Part shown: in pieces, positions 1-13,083 of the stretch
Position numbering within the stretch: the first letter of the stretch is position 1
How the letters are laid out: each line of letters opens with the position of its first letter
Origin: Mastigias papua
Lineage: Eukaryota; Cnidaria; Scyphozoa; Rhizostomeae; Mastigiidae
Direction: 5' to 3'
Assembly: GCA_964019165.1 (NCBI GenBank)
Contig: OZ025275.1
Location: 13,737,874 to 13,801,873 of the forward strand
Length of the DNA stretch: 64,000 nt
Notes under the pieces: generated by a model
What the model saw: only the letters and a program-made list of their open reading frames with translations
Told to the model about the DNA's origin: nothing
Database searches by the model: none
Translations under genes and position numbers: made by a program

Positions 1-84
1 TGAAGGATAATTAGGCTGCAACCTATGGTCTAAGATCCACACCAAATCCCACTAAAATAGCGTACTAAAACAAGCTTATTATGA

Positions 85-400
85 GGAAGCTTTTTTCGTT
101 CAGTACTGAAACTTTCTTGGCTTTTTCACGACTTCAATGCTGAACTTTCTTAAAACCTCCATAGCGAGAAAACTCGAGTTTGCGTAACAGACAGACACGC
201 ACTACGCAAAAATAACACTCTACCACGTACAAGCAAGAAATCTGTATAAATTAACCTAAAGAGCCAAGTTTCTTGCGCCAATATCAAAATTTTCGAGACA
301 TATGATTTATCAATTTTCTTCGGTCTTAGAAATCCAGTACTGAATTTTCTTAACCTTGTAACAAATCAAGTACTACATTCTTATAAACCTGAAAAGTATA
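85..400. repeat. Diverged interspersed repeat, family also at 44755-45030
   Basis: The words TTCAGTACTGAAACTTTCTT and CCAGTACTGAATTTTCTTAA occur near the two ends in this stretch. Similar words (GTTCAGTGCTGG, AAGAAAGTTTCAGCACTGGG) recur around 44780 and 45000. Two partly inverted ends at both loci suggest an old TIR element of about 300 bp, but its borders are blurred and no target duplication was found. Confidence 0.4.
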
Positions 401-1379
401 ATAAGACTATATTTGTGTGAAAACAGATGAAGACGGGCACTCTGCAATTTTGCAAGGATCTCACATACATGTTTTTCGCATATATGGAACACATTTTCAA
501 ATTTTGTGGGCATTTTTTCCAAAATTGCAATTTTGGTGCAAGTGTACCAAGTACCCCCCGGCTCCTACATCTCGGTATGATTTCCTACAATCAGTTCACA
601 TTATTCCTTATTTCTATTCCGATCTAAACGTTATCATGAACAATGAAGTTCTGAATAGATTGTTTTCTCGTTAATGAGCACTCATTCATTCGTTGATATT
701 TCCATAATGAACCCAGTTGGTATTTCCAAACACTATAACGACTTGCTTCTGTATAAGTTTAAATAACAAAGATGGGAATTTCCCACACAATATCTCCCTT
801 TCTACATCATATGTCGCAATTACGCCCTTTCTCGATTCTTTATATGGGAAAATGTTGAAAATAGAAAGAAGCACGTGGCGCATATGATATCGATGGCAGA
901 ATCAAAGCAAACCATAAAATTGATCTTTGCTTAATATACGGAAAAATTAAGTTCATACTTGTTTGGTGGATGGGAAAATTGAAAGCAAAGTTGCCTAAGC
1001 TCTGTTTGGCAACTGATAGATAAATCGCAGCCGACAGACTACAGTATACCATAGTATATTTATTTGTTTAAAACAAACTGGCTTATAAGACGCGACTCTA
1101 AGCAACTTCCTACTTGCAACTGCTCAAACAAATAAAGCTTAAATACAACTTTGACATGTCACTTGTTTCGACCAGGAAAAAGATTCCATCAATATGGCTA
1201 ACTCCATCCATTCCGTTCATACATAAAAAAATTGTGTTCGAGGGTAGGTTAATAGTGGCTATCCTCTTAAATGTTAATTTAAGAAAATCATAGGCAACTT
1301 TCAAGCGTTGAATGGTAAAAAAGATTTCCTTGTCCAAAAGTTCCTTATAAAAATGAATGTATGAATAGGGCACCTAGCT
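401..1379. other. Non-coding stretch, nothing recognised
   Basis: Only short, low-complexity open frames on both strands. On the minus strand this lies beyond the last PKC exon found here, so it is probably PKC intron. Confidence 0.4.
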
Positions 1380-1645
1380 CAGTGGTTCTCAAACTTTTCA
1401 AATTATTTTGCATGGTGGTCTCCTAAAGCATATTTTTTCGAATCATGGTCTCCGTGGAGGGACTAATAGATGAGGTGATTAATATACTTTCACGGGAAAC
1501 AAACATTAGCAGTGATAAAGGCTAATAAAACAACAAGTCGAATATGCTAAAGCAACCTCCCGAGGTCCCCGGAAATCCTTCGAGGTCCCCTAGAATGCTT
1601 CGTGGTCCCCCAAGGGACCGCGGACCCCAGCCTGGGAACAAATCA
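1380..1645. mobile_element. Probable hAT-type MITE relic
   Basis: The left end CAGTGGTTCTCAAACTTTT is the typical hAT terminal form. The right end (GGACCCCAGCCTGGGAACA) is a diverged inverted counterpart with the familiar GGACC...GGGAAC core, and the interior is rich in GGTCCCC words. No 8-bp target duplication could be confirmed. A proline- and arginine-rich open frame across it (1544-1837) is a by-product of these words. Confidence 0.45.
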
Positions 1646-1942
1646 CCCAGCTCTTTTACAAGTATTTTTATAAGAAACTGGACATACAAAGCCAAAATAG
1701 TCTTACGAATCTGGAGGGCTATTTTGCTCCTACCCAAAGAAAAACTGGTCACTGGTCAGTTGCATACAAGACAAATTGAATTTCTAAAGTGCATAGTTTC
1801 CATAAAACTTTCTCATAAAGGCACAAGATTCCGGTAATGAATTTACTACTTCATTTCACCCAATTTCGAATCAAGCAACCATTAAGGCACTTTTAGAAAT
1901 TAAATCCCGAAACTTTAAGAAACTTTCAGTCCTAACCCCTCA

Positions 1943-2207
1943 TTTAAAGGTTAGTCCCATATATGATTCCACACGTTGGGGAGTGCCCATTAGAGGGGAC
2001 ACTTATCCTGAGTTGCCGGCATAGTGAGGTAGGGTGGCCAGTTCCTTTCCTCGCCGCCTTTAACTTCCCTAGTGTTGCCACCAGGTACCTATTTGCTGCT
2101 GGGTGGACACTGAGCGAGCATCCCAATTATGATCCGGGGGTTCGGCTCGAACCATCGACGTTGTGCTCGGCAGTCAAGCGCTCTAACCACTTGGTCACTC
2201 GCCCGTA
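1943..2207 (-). mobile_element. tRNA-derived SINE, copy 1
   Basis: Read on the minus strand, the element opens with a tRNA-like head: an A-box region GACCAAGTGGTTAGAGCGC, then a B-box GGTTCGAGCC about 40 bases further. A body of about 190 bp follows. The same unit occurs at 39085-39345 (minus, roughly 90 percent similar by eye) and, rearranged, at 36190-36430. The body words GTGAGGTAGG and CCATTTGCTGCTGGGTG are shared by the copies. Confidence 0.8.
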
Positions 2208-3540
2208 ACCCCTCACTAAAAAGTTTCCGAAAAAAGGGAAACACGTGTACTGCAGGACACAATTCTTATTGGGAATTTCTGAAGACAAAGAAAGCTATAA
2301 GTTGTCCTTACTAGACAATAGCAAAGGATAATTTACCGCGGCCGAGGAGAAAACGTCAATGGGTGTACAAACAATAAAACGCCTTGATTTTACAGAAAAG
2401 ACTAGACATGACATTTGGCCCAAGGATTTTGCTTTGAATTTATACAACTGCCATGTGTATGAACAGGTAGCGTGTCATCAAACCTAATGTTGATATAGAC
2501 CAAACGAAATATACCCAATAACAGATCGACGATAAAAATGCCACAAGGACAACAAAAGCATATATAGCCACTAAAAAAACAACTTTTTCCCATGTTGAGT
2601 AATGCGTTTATAATGAAAGCAACAAAAGATTCAAACCTGAACTTTGCGTGCAACAATGTAACAAGCAAAGACGGTAGTGGTTTGATAAAAGCGACGTGAG
2701 AGTGGTGACGCCATCTTTTGAAAATTCACATTTTATGTGAATATAAACAATTCTTCCCTCCTTATCGCGGGCTATGTTCTAAACACGATTTACAATATGT
2801 GAAATACGCGAAATTGTCAGCCTAATTTTGAACAATACCGAATACTCAAAAAGTGCAAAGAGATAGCACTCTTTTGAGCCATTTGAAAATATCGCCAGGG
2901 CTGCTATTTGAAAAGGCCTGAAGTACGACTTGCACAATTTGTACAAGACTTGCAAATATCTACCCAAGCCATTTGAAAAGCTCTTTACGTACACAAAAAG
3001 TACATTATCAGGAGCTGCGTTATCTAGATCCAAGCCTGCTCGCCCTGAAGCAGACTGCCAATAATGCAAGAAAGTGTGGAAACATTTTCGAATCATACAA
3101 GCAGGTTTAAAAGTTTAAATACAGATGAGGCCATGGTAAAAGAGCGAAACAGCTGCAAAAGACATTCAAGGCAGTCAAATGTCACGCAACTGAAACTAGG
3201 ACAAGTAAAACACACCCAAGGCCAGACAACATGCGCCTTCACACAGACACGCGTCTATATATATTCACGCTACTTCACACCAAAATACCTGTCAAGTGTT
3301 CACGCATAATATCTCGCATCCATGGTAGACTAGTGCGGGACGCGTGTTTGTTCTGCGATACACCATGAAAGAAAGCGACTGAAATCGGATCCCCTTTGAG
3401 CGGGATCATCCTGCATGGAAATAGTTGGAAAATCTACTTGAAAATACTACTCATAGAAACATATACAAACAATTAAACCAGCATGATGTTTTAATTTATT
3501 GTGAGTCCTTCTTCTAGAGCAAGCGAGTTTGCTTCGTGCC
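2208..3540. other. Non-coding stretch, nothing recognised
   Basis: No exon with homology and plausible splice sites was found on either strand. The minus-strand frame at 2779-3096 is open for 105 codons, but its composition does not resemble a protein and it has no recognisable domain. Confidence 0.4.
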
Positions 3541-3542
3541 CA

Positions 3543-3770
3543 ATTTACACTACAAACACTAACCCAGCTTCGTAACAGGTTAACCTAACCATGGGCTGAC
3601 TTTTTGTAGTTGCAAATGCAGCTAACCTGGCTTCACCCTGGTGTGAACAATCCATCTCTTGCTTTTGAAGTGGGCTAGTCGGTTCTAACCCAGAGCCAGA
3701 CCGGGTTAGTTGCATTTACACTACGTAAAACTAACCCAGGTTCGCCTTGAGTTAGTTTGTGAAGTGTAAA
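3543..3770. repeat. Imperfect TIR element (MITE-like)
   Basis: The left end TTTACACTACAAACACTAAC is matched, inverted, by GAGTTAGTTTGTGAAGTGTAAA near 3752-3773. The interior repeats the word CTAACCCAG several times in both directions. This looks like a small non-autonomous DNA transposon. Superfamily and target duplication are unclear. Confidence 0.45.
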
Positions 3771-3942
3771 AAGGGCATTGCATGACGCAGGATTTACAAT
3801 AGAGCCATTGTGTCCAGGTGTGATAAATGATTCTGTTTGTTTGCGCAAGACTGGGTTATGAGTCTCTATGCAAATTGCTTCCAGAAAATAGATCATGCAT
3901 CCTACGGACCCATTGATTAAAGTGAATATGGATATAACTCAC

Positions 3943-4025
3943 GTCTGAGTCCTTTTGAATATCGGCACCAGGGCATTGAAACGAGACATATTCATGGCAC
4001 CGCTTGTGCACAACAAAGCTGCAAA
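3943..4025 (-). CDS. PKC: Conventional protein kinase C, exon encoding the end of C1A
   Basis: This 83-bp internal exon, read on the minus strand, lies between a TCCTAG acceptor and a GAC|GTGAGT donor. It enters in phase 1 and leaves in phase 0. It encodes [17 protein letters not shown], which supplies the last zinc ligands of a C1 domain (C, X4, H, X2, C, X7, C), followed by [10 protein letters not shown]. Length and phases match what I recall for the equivalent vertebrate PKC alpha exon. With the upstream exon at 14024-14190 it forms the diacylglycerol/phorbol-ester-binding C1A finger that recruits the kinase to membrane. The 32-bp exon expected between them (ending in a C-Q-V codon run) was not located. 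The C1B, C2 and kinase exons must lie left of base 1. Confidence 0.93.
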
Positions 4026-4675
4026 CTAGGATAAAAATTAGATGAGATGAAATAACATATATTTCACATTAAGTAAGATAAGATAAATAATTTCTGTTAA
4101 ATAACACTAACAAGCACAAAATTAACATTAAATAACATTGAGCTACCATTAAACTAACTTTTGGACTGAAAATGGAGGAGAAATCACAGGACTTTTTTCC
4201 TTTTCGTGATCCAAAAAAGTGGAAAGCAACTAGCAGGCTTTTGTTGGCTTCATGCCGAATACAGATTCGAAAGAAGAGGAAAGACAATCAATAAAAATCA
4301 CTATAAAATTTCGCCAGTTGCGAAATTGTACACAGATCTTAGATACACGTCCGTGCACCTCTACCAATAGTACCTGTTTGTTTCGTAATCCAGTATAGCA
4401 GATAAAAACCATAGGATATTACGCCTCATAACAAAATGAAATTGGCTGCAATATCCTAACAAATATAGGATACAAAATCTGAATTTTCTGCTGTTTTTAA
4501 TAAATGACGTTTAGGAGTATCCAAACTGGAGGGAGATTTGTTCGAACATTCAAATGAACTTTGATTCCTTAAGTAAACAAGGAGGAAAAATCTCATCACT
4601 GGTCAATTACTAAGAAAAACATTGGGGGTAATTGATGTAGCTGGGTATGCAAGCTTACAAAAATTTGAGGAAAAG

Positions 4676-4890
4676 GAAACTGAATGCGTGAAGGAGTTAA
4701 TTGATAAATGAATGAATAAAAGAATGAATGTATGTACTACTGGACGCATGGATTAACGATTGGCCGAATAAATAGATGCATGTATGAATTATCGAGTGAA
4801 TAAATGAATGAGTGAATGAATGAATGTATGAATGAGCGTGTCTATGAATGAATGAATGAGTGAATGAGAGAACTCAAATGAATGAATGGA
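4676..4890. repeat. Imperfect (GAAT)n microsatellite
   Basis: A run of ATGAATGA-type tetramers with frequent GAGT and TGTA interruptions, densest at 4795-4865. Confidence 0.8.
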
Positions 4891-5467
4891 GAAACAAAAA
4901 GGAGAACCCAAGGAATTTTCGTATCATCAGGTGGCTGAGCAACAGGATTAACGAATTAAAGAGAAAATTATGGAACAAAACGGGATACAACATGCCGAGC
5001 ATTCTCGAGATTTAACAACCACTCGTAAGAGACAAACGCTAACTTAAGGATTCAGGATCTATGTACGCTGTGAGTACACAGTGCTTGGAGCAGCTCGACT
5101 AACAGAATAAGAGCGCATATGAACTGCGCTTATGAAGGAATTGTCAATATGATATGATAAATGATGTGAATGTATGGGTGAATAAGAACAATCTGTTTAA
5201 TGGAGATCAAATATAAGCAGATGGAATAATAGTTTGTTCTAAAAGGTGTCTTTTTTGCTTTGCTAATATTGAATCGTTCTGTCGTCTTCGACTTCAAACA
5301 TAACATGCCATAAGTTCACAACAAATTGATATGAATAGCTTAAACTCAATTGTGAAGATATGACATTAACGACCATCAATAAGCCAAAATGCACATCATC
5401 ATTGTGAATGTCAGCATTAGAATCATAATGAGCAGTGTAAAATCGAAAATTGATTTTATGACAAGTA

Positions 5468-5567
5468 TCATACTATTATGATATAATCATGTTTATGGTG
5501 ATTATGACGATGATGGTGACTGTCAACATGATAGCTGTGATGATGATGATGATGATGATGATGATGT

Positions 5568-5598
<31 letters not shown>

Positions 5599-5599
5599 A

Positions 5600-5640
<41 letters not shown>

Positions 5641-5725
5641 TGATGATGATGATGAATGATGATGATGGTTGATGATGATGATGGTTGATGATCTTGGTTG
5701 ATGATGATGCTAATGCGAAGATGAC
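5468..5725. repeat. (GAT)n microsatellite
   Basis: Nearly pure GAT/ATG trinucleotide array with a few GTT and AAT interruptions. It makes long poly-His or poly-Ser open frames on the minus strand that are not genes. Confidence 0.95.
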
Positions 5726-5772
5726 GATGACTACAATGTGAGTGATAGTAATTACTATTTTGAAAATGCTGA

Positions 5773-6335
5773 TCATGAATAATGATTGACAATGTTCGTG
5801 ATGAAGATAGCGTTGGTGATGAAGATAATGCTAGTGATGAAGACGATGTTGGTGATGACGATAACCTTGGTGACGAAGATAACGTTCGTGGTGAAAAATG
5901 TTTGTGATGAAGGTAATGTTCGTGATGAAGGTACGGTTGATGATGAAGATGATATTGAAGATGAAGATTATGTTGCTGATGAAGATGACGATGGTAATGA
6001 TCATAACAATGTTAATGATAATGATAACGAAGATGATGATAATGATGGTTTTGATGATGTTGGTGGTGACGACTATGAATGATGATTGACAATGTTTGCT
6101 ATGAAGATACTGTTGGTGATGAAGATAATGCTGGTGATGAAGAAAACGTTCGTGATGAAGATAACGTTGGTGATGAAGATAATGTTCATGATGAAGACAA
6201 CGTTCGTGATGAAGATCTTGATGATGAAGATGCTGGTGATGAAGATGACAATGATAATGATTACAATGTTGGTGATAATGATAAAGAAGATGATGATAAT
6301 GATCGTGTTGATGATGTTGATGATGAAGATGATGG
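5773..6335. repeat. 18-bp GAT-rich minisatellite in two higher-order blocks
   Basis: Tandem units of about 18 bp resemble GTTCGTGATGAAGATAAC. The array splits into two blocks of about 300 and 260 bp (from about 5776 and 6076). Each block opens with nearly the same phrase, ATGATTGACAATGTT, and each ends in purer GATGATAATGAT repeats. Plus-strand frames through it encode acidic Asp/Glu/Val repeats, but nothing marks them as a gene. A weaker GAT-rich tail lies at 6418-6560. Confidence 0.85.
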
Positions 6336-7440
6336 CAATTTAAATTTAGGTGCTATATCATAGTTTTGCACAGCGCTAAAGAACATATATTTGATAGACT
6401 TTAGCGGTCAATAAAAAGTATGACTATGGTGATGATGATTATGGAGCTGATGAGTATGATGAAGATCATGATGAAGATGATGCCGATGATTATTATGATT
6501 ATAATCATCATGAAGGTGATTATGGTGATGGTGACTATGCTCATGTAGGTGATGGTAATAAGGGCAGGTGAATGAGGATGCTGACAGAGCAAACTCTTGA
6601 AGACATTGTGCTAAAGACAAAGCCACAGAAAGCACGTAAAATGAACATTCTCACCTTTACACTGATACCCTTGAGTTGCTACAAAACCCCTGGAATGGAA
6701 GACAGTGAGACTAATACAACAACGAAGCGAAGGACAAGAATAAATGCTTCATTAACATCATTCAACACAAAATACTGGAGAAGCGATGCTTCGCTCTATC
6801 TCTCTCCTTCCCTCCATCTCCTTCTGGCATCAAAAAACAGTAAACAATAAACCGAAAGAAAATATGTACTGTGAGATACACCATAGCAAAATCGTAGAAT
6901 CTACTGATACATGCAATCTAATAAAGTCGGAAGAGCTATTTAAAAGATATTTACACGCAGTTCAATGATTTGTCACACTCCTACGCTCAAAATTATATTG
7001 ACATCATTAAATCTCTTCGGCTAAAGATACTGCGCTTTACTAATTAATTGAGAAAGATTAGAGGTTCCTTTGATATGGAACGTGATTCCGCCAAAAGAGC
7101 TGCCGGAATATCTTTATATAGAAGAAACTGCTTGTATTTCTGTTGAAAAGGTCTATCAATCAAAAGAACTACCAAGATTACACCCATGAGCACATAGATA
7201 TGCAAATACTTTGTATATTTTCGGCGATCGCTCTACAGACAAAACGAAATTGCACTGAACACAGTGGCGTGCCAAAGAGACTTTGATGGGGAGGGGGGTG
7301 TACAAAAAAGAAATGTACCTACAAGCAATGATTGCTATACTAGCCTACAGTATAATTGATGACGATCGAAATCGAAACGTTTGAAGTTTTATATGATACC
7401 TATTTATGTTTAGCGATTTCTTGGCGGTTGTGTAAATAAA

Positions 7441-7567
<127 letters not shown>

Positions 7568-9288
7568 GCAAATATATATAATGTTGTACATAACTATAAA
7601 CGACAAAACCATATAATATAGAAGATACTACAATGTAAAGTGTACTTCAGGAATTTGGGCAATTTCTTTTAGTATGTGAAAAATTCCTTCCTGTTTAGAA
7701 TGCGTCACAAGTTTAAACAATGCTCACGAAACCCGTAAACACCGCTGAAAACCATGAAAGGTACGGGGGAGGGTGGCATTTTGCGTAATGCTTATTCTTG
7801 CTAGCTTAGAAGTCTAAAGATAAGCCTGCCTGATAGATGCGAATACTTTTGGAAAATCAGCCTCTATGTTTGATTGAATTCGTGCTTGCTGGAAAATGCT
7901 AACCTAGGAAAGTGAGGACGATATCGATTACATCGAAGAATTCTGCTAACAAAGTCTGCTTTGGAGGAGGCCTGCAGCAGGGCGATGCCTGTGATAAAGA
8001 GGAGTTGAACTTTAGGATAAGTGAAACAAGGCTTTCTCTCCCGACAACTGTTCAGAAATTATCGGCAACAATCCTTTAACAGATAGATTGCGCAGGTGTT
8101 CAGAATTCTATTTTACAAAACTGGATTAACTTCACAGGTCAGGCATTCGCTGAACGAAAATGCTGTTTAGGCAAATTGAAGTCAACTTTTAACTAAGTAA
8201 TCGTACTTAAATTCAGTTGCGGGAAAAATTAAGTAAAAATAATCACTTGCAAAACAAAGAGTAAAGATTAACAGACAAATCTATCCAGCTATAGAATCGT
8301 GAAGATTTCTACTAGTTCGAGAAATTTACGAGAATTAAGCAAGTGTTCTATTGATTTCCATATTAGAATCTAATCTTCTAAACTTCTTATCCGCTAATTT
8401 CCTCTAGGTTATAAACAAGCTGAACATCCTCCGCTTAGGCACTCAAAAATTTACTTAACAATGCACATCTCACAACAAAAGTTTGTTTATATTTGCGATA
8501 AGCATTGGCTGCAGGCCTGCAGTTTTTAAGCTAAACCATACTGTGGTGAAGTCTCTTCAATTGCACACGAGAGAGCAACCTGACTGGTATGATCTAGCGT
8601 TTTCCTGAAAGTCCCATAATCCACTTGGCCAGGGTGGACGATACACAGTTAAACAATTTTACTTTCGTATTTTCACTTAGCAATTTTTCCAAATGCCAAT
8701 GTCTTTAACTCGTATTTAGTGAACAGATACAATTGCTTGAAAAACACGGAATAAAGCTGGCGACTGTTGTACATATATTTGACATACACTAAGACCAATT
8801 GTTCACTGCAACAGGCATGATTCCTGTGAATCAAACCTGATATTATCTACAACAAAAAACTATTGACACCAGCAATTCCAAGAAATTAAACATACAAAAA
8901 CTAGTTGAAACTTCAGGATTCCAACAATATTGGTCTCCAACATCCAGTGACAATACGCCCCACGGTTGAAGCTACTTTTAACTGGGAAAAACGAGGAAAT
9001 TTCAACGCAAAATTGAAAATGAACTGTATAGATATTCGACTGGGTATTTCAACATACAAGCAGAAGACTGCAAATTTATTACTTTAGAATTATTAATTAA
9101 TTTAATACACAAAATAAAATTCTCAAAAGAAAAAAAACTGTTTTTATTTTCGGAAATTTCTAAAGGTGCTCCAGGTCATAAGATTTCTTCAGCTGTAATT
9201 TCCCTGAACAAACTCCTTTTAGTAAACAGAGGAAAATCACTCATAAACCGTTACTCAACAATTCATAATCTATGCTTGATAAATAATA

Positions 9289-9752
9289 CAGTAAGAGTCC
9301 ATACATAAGAACCTAAAATGTTGAAATGAGCCTGTTTGTGTTCTTATTTGGTGAGACACTTCTTGTTACCAGGGTGCAGGTCCTTAAAACTGAGGCCTAA
9401 ACAAATGCTATCAAAGGAATAGTTTTGCATTGAAATTTTATAGCCACATAGAGTCTGTGATCCTTTAATTTTATTCAAACTCATTCGTTCTCGGCCTAAA
9501 CAATTTTATACCAATCTTATCCCCGCAGGTCTTGCCTATCACAGTTATGTTCCTAAGGGTTTTGGAGCATCATTGAATTGGGCTGAATGGCAAAAAGATT
9601 GGGTCTACTTCTCGTTGGATGGAGAATGAAGCCATTTATCAGAACCTAGTTAGAATATCAGACTGGAGAGGCTCTATTTAAATGGTATCAAAATATGCAA
9701 TTTCAGGCTGTAGGTTCTTAATAAATGAAGGTTCCTTTATGGGTTTTTACTG
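9289..9752. mobile_element. pogo-like MITE with TA target duplication
   Basis: The left end, after TA, is CAGTAAGAGTCCATA. The right end, read inward, is CAGTAAAAACCCATA and is followed outside by TA. Length is 464 bp with no coding capacity. The CAG ends and TA duplication fit the Tc1/mariner-pogo group. A shared inner word, AAGAACCTA, lies near both ends. Confidence 0.6.
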
Positions 9753-9783
9753 TATTATACTACAATGATGATTTATAGCTGAT

Positions 9784-9976
9784 AACATGGCCGCCAAATG
9801 TTTGAGATCTAGTCAGGTTTGTTTTTCTCCCAACCTAGGTGGCCAATCAGTATGCAAAATGGGCCTAAATGTAGCTGTGGAGCACATGTGTGGAGCGAGT
9901 CCTGCATGATGATTGGTCAATTAGGTTGTGAGAAAATAGATCTGATCAGCTTCTTAAACATTTGGAGGCTATGCTA
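9784..9976. mobile_element. Foldback MITE family A, copy 1
   Basis: About 190 bp. The left half (CCGCCAAATGTTTGAG, then TTTTTCTCCCAACCTAGG) is inverted in the right half (AATTAGGTTGTGAGAAAA, then AAACATTTGGAGGCTATG). A second copy with the same layout is at 52508-52689, so it is a dispersed family. Confidence 0.7.
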
Positions 9977-10585
9977 TAGCTTATAAGATGTAAATGACTT
10001 TAGACTTTAATATGTTTGATGACATGAATAATTTATTGCAATGACAACTGCTACAAACAATATTGTCATTCAAAATTTTTCTTTGAAATTCGTTAGTATC
10101 GAATCATGACATAAACTCAATTTACTGAAACCAGCCTTTAAGGCAATGCACGACACCAAATGGCCGACAATAAATAAACTTTTTGAAACTGTGGCAATTT
10201 AGATTCGTCAAAAAACTTCATAAAAATTCCATGGTAAGGGTAGGTCCATGTGTATAGTCTCGTTTTCCTTGTCACCTGATGTAATAAATGGTTTCACCTT
10301 TCTGAAAACTCTTCCTGTTCACTATAAAACTCTTATTGTAGTGAACTTGGTCTTGTAGCTCGTTGTCATTTGTTCTATCGAATCTCCCAGAAGCTTTTCA
10401 GTGTTAATGCTAAGTTTACTATTGTAAACGTACAAAGTAAATCTTCCATTTTGCATAAAGCCTGAGAAATTCGGTTCTTGGTTGGGAACAACCAACGCTT
10501 TACTGAAATGGCGCCTACATCCGTAAAGTGTACTAATGCATGTTACACTCCTCTGGCTAGAGCAAGCTCAGTCATGATGGTGTTG

Positions 10586-10897
10586 CAGGCCTTTCAATGA
10601 GTAGATTCGATGCGCGCTGCCGATCACGCGCGTGAGCTCGTTTCCGCGCGCTAATTGGTAAGAAGGAAAAAGGGTTTCTAAGGGGCAGCAGAAATTTCTT
10701 CTTTTCAAACGCAAAGACACCACTTCATCTTGGGTTAATTTAGCAGTTCTGACCATTTAGTTGTGAGAGCTTTCCTTCGTACCCGTATGCATATTTTTGA
10801 AAAAGCTATGCGTACGCGATAAATCGAGCGCATGAATTGAGCTGGGCGCGTGCCTGTGCGCTGGTGTGCGATCGCGCGCGTCCAACTAAAAGGCCTG
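10586..10897. repeat. CpG-rich TIR element
   Basis: CAGGCCTTT at the left end is matched by its inverse AGGCCTG at the right end. Just inside each end is a CpG-dense block (GATGCGCGCTGCCGATCACG and GTGTGCGATCGCGCGCGTCC). This composition stands out sharply from the AT-rich surroundings. Probably a small non-autonomous DNA transposon. Confidence 0.4.
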
Positions 10898-12089
10898 ATG
10901 TTTGTGTGTGTGAGTTTTTTGCCTGATAGAGTCCACTACCAACGAATGCCCCAACATTTCTTCACTTTACCAAATATTATGCGGGAAAATCAGCAAACAA
11001 GATGTAAAGTTTCGATATAAACCACGTTGGATACCTAGAGAAAACAGTCAAAATCCAAACAGATGTCTTTCCGAATGTTGGGGAAACATTATATTTATCG
11101 CTAAGTCTTCCGCATTCTGACGCATCAGCACCATCATATAGATTCGAAAGTCTGTCCAGTTTCACAGATCAACAGATCTTGATTCCAAAGTTTCCCGACA
11201 TTTATGCATCCACCCTACCATCAGTACTTGAGAACCACTGCCGACTTTTAAGGGATCCGCCCACACCATACAGACTCGAAAGTCATCCCAGCCTTGACGC
11301 AACCACCCCTGTTATCTAGCCTCGAAAGTCTTCAGAATTTTGACGTATCTACTTCACGTGGTACCTTCTGATAGCAAATTATCTTATCTTCCTTTATGTT
11401 GTGATGCTGTAATGCTCTTAATTCATGTCATCATATTTTGACTGGAAAACCTTGACAGCTGTTTATGGCTATGAAAATATGGGGCTCTTAACCCTAAGAT
11501 CTTCTTCATTTTGCATATTCTCCAAAAAGGATCACCACAACTAGTTGTAGCAAACACAACAAATTCCTGCATACACTGAAAGCAAAACTTAGAATTTACT
11601 CTATTACTATTTAAAATAAAACTATTATATAATAACAAATATTAAAAATTATTCAAATAAAACTAATGACAGAATTAAATGTGTCTGGGGAGAAGATTGT
11701 ACCTCTCCTGCCAATCCCCTACACCAAAAACTTGAAAGTAGGCAAGTTCCAGCCTGGCCCATCTTTTCTGATATCCCAACTGTGCAAACTGAAGTATGCT
11801 TTCAGCAATTATAGACATGAAGAATACATATTCAAGCTATTGAAACATATGCTGGTATTCTAGCAGGTGGCTTTCAATTATTCAACAGTAAATACAATAC
11901 AACGTACAAAGAACTCTGTTAAATATAGCTAATAATTATGAACAGTCATTGTTTACATTCTAGTGATGAACAAGTATTAATCATACACTAACAAAAGACA
12001 GTGCCATTACTTAATTGAGACTGTTTGTCTACATGTGTTGAATCATGAACTACAGAGGAAAAATCATGAAACCTTACAAAAGCTATAGT

Positions 12090-12244
<155 letters not shown>

Positions 12245-12754
12245 AGACTCTCATAATAAAAACAACTGTTTAACATTTCGCGTATAGCTTCATCAGAAAA
12301 ATCTTATAACTTTGACATTATCCAGTGTAGAGATAAAGCTGACAAATTCTAGTGTATAGATCTAAAACACTAGCTTTCTCTTAAAAATTACCCTGAATCA
12401 ATCAAATGAAGCTGGAAGGGTGCTATGCTTGGAACAAACTTGGAACTCCTGGCTCAGAAAGACAGCTGAAGTCTAGTGAACTGCAGATATATTTTAATGC
12501 AATATGAACACTGATATGCATATAATGGACAGGTCTTGTCCACAATCACTGATAACAGTGTGGCCTATTCAAAAGATATTATCTGTTTGTAGCCAATGAT
12601 GTTAGCAACAGTCATAAATTTATGTGGGTATATAGTGAGATTAGCAACAAAATAGAAAGCAAGTCAAACAAGCATAAAACCACTATTGTTTTTAAGGGGG
12701 AAACTAATATAATATAATAGAAAAATACATATTACAGAAAGCCACACATGAGCA

Positions 12755-12761
12755 TACACAC

Positions 12762-12839
<78 letters not shown>

Positions 12840-12896
12840 ACACACACACAACACAACACAACACAATACACACACACACACACACACGCACACACC
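12755..12896. repeat. (CA)n microsatellite
   Basis: About 140 bp of CA repeat with a few CATA, CACG and CAACA interruptions. TA-rich simple sequence follows at 12990-13082. Confidence 0.96.
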
Positions 12897-13045
12897 ATAC
12901 ACAAACACACAAATATACATTTGGTTTGAAAATGAAATCCTATAATAGTTTCTAATAATGTATTAGAAATTGTACCTAATGAGTATTACATATAAACAAA
13001 TATATATATGCACATATATAGATATGAATATAAATATACATACAG

Positions 13046-13083
<38 letters not shown>

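Noticed and set aside
1544..1837. 97-codon plus-strand frame rich in Pro and Arg
   Set aside because: It is translated from GGTCCCC words of a hAT-like repeat; no domain or conserved start.
11423..11638. Minus-strand frame containing SKFCFQCMQ, resembling the missing PKC mini-exon peptide
   Set aside because: The match is limited to FQC; the preceding GFGKQ part is absent, and there is no GT donor at the expected place.
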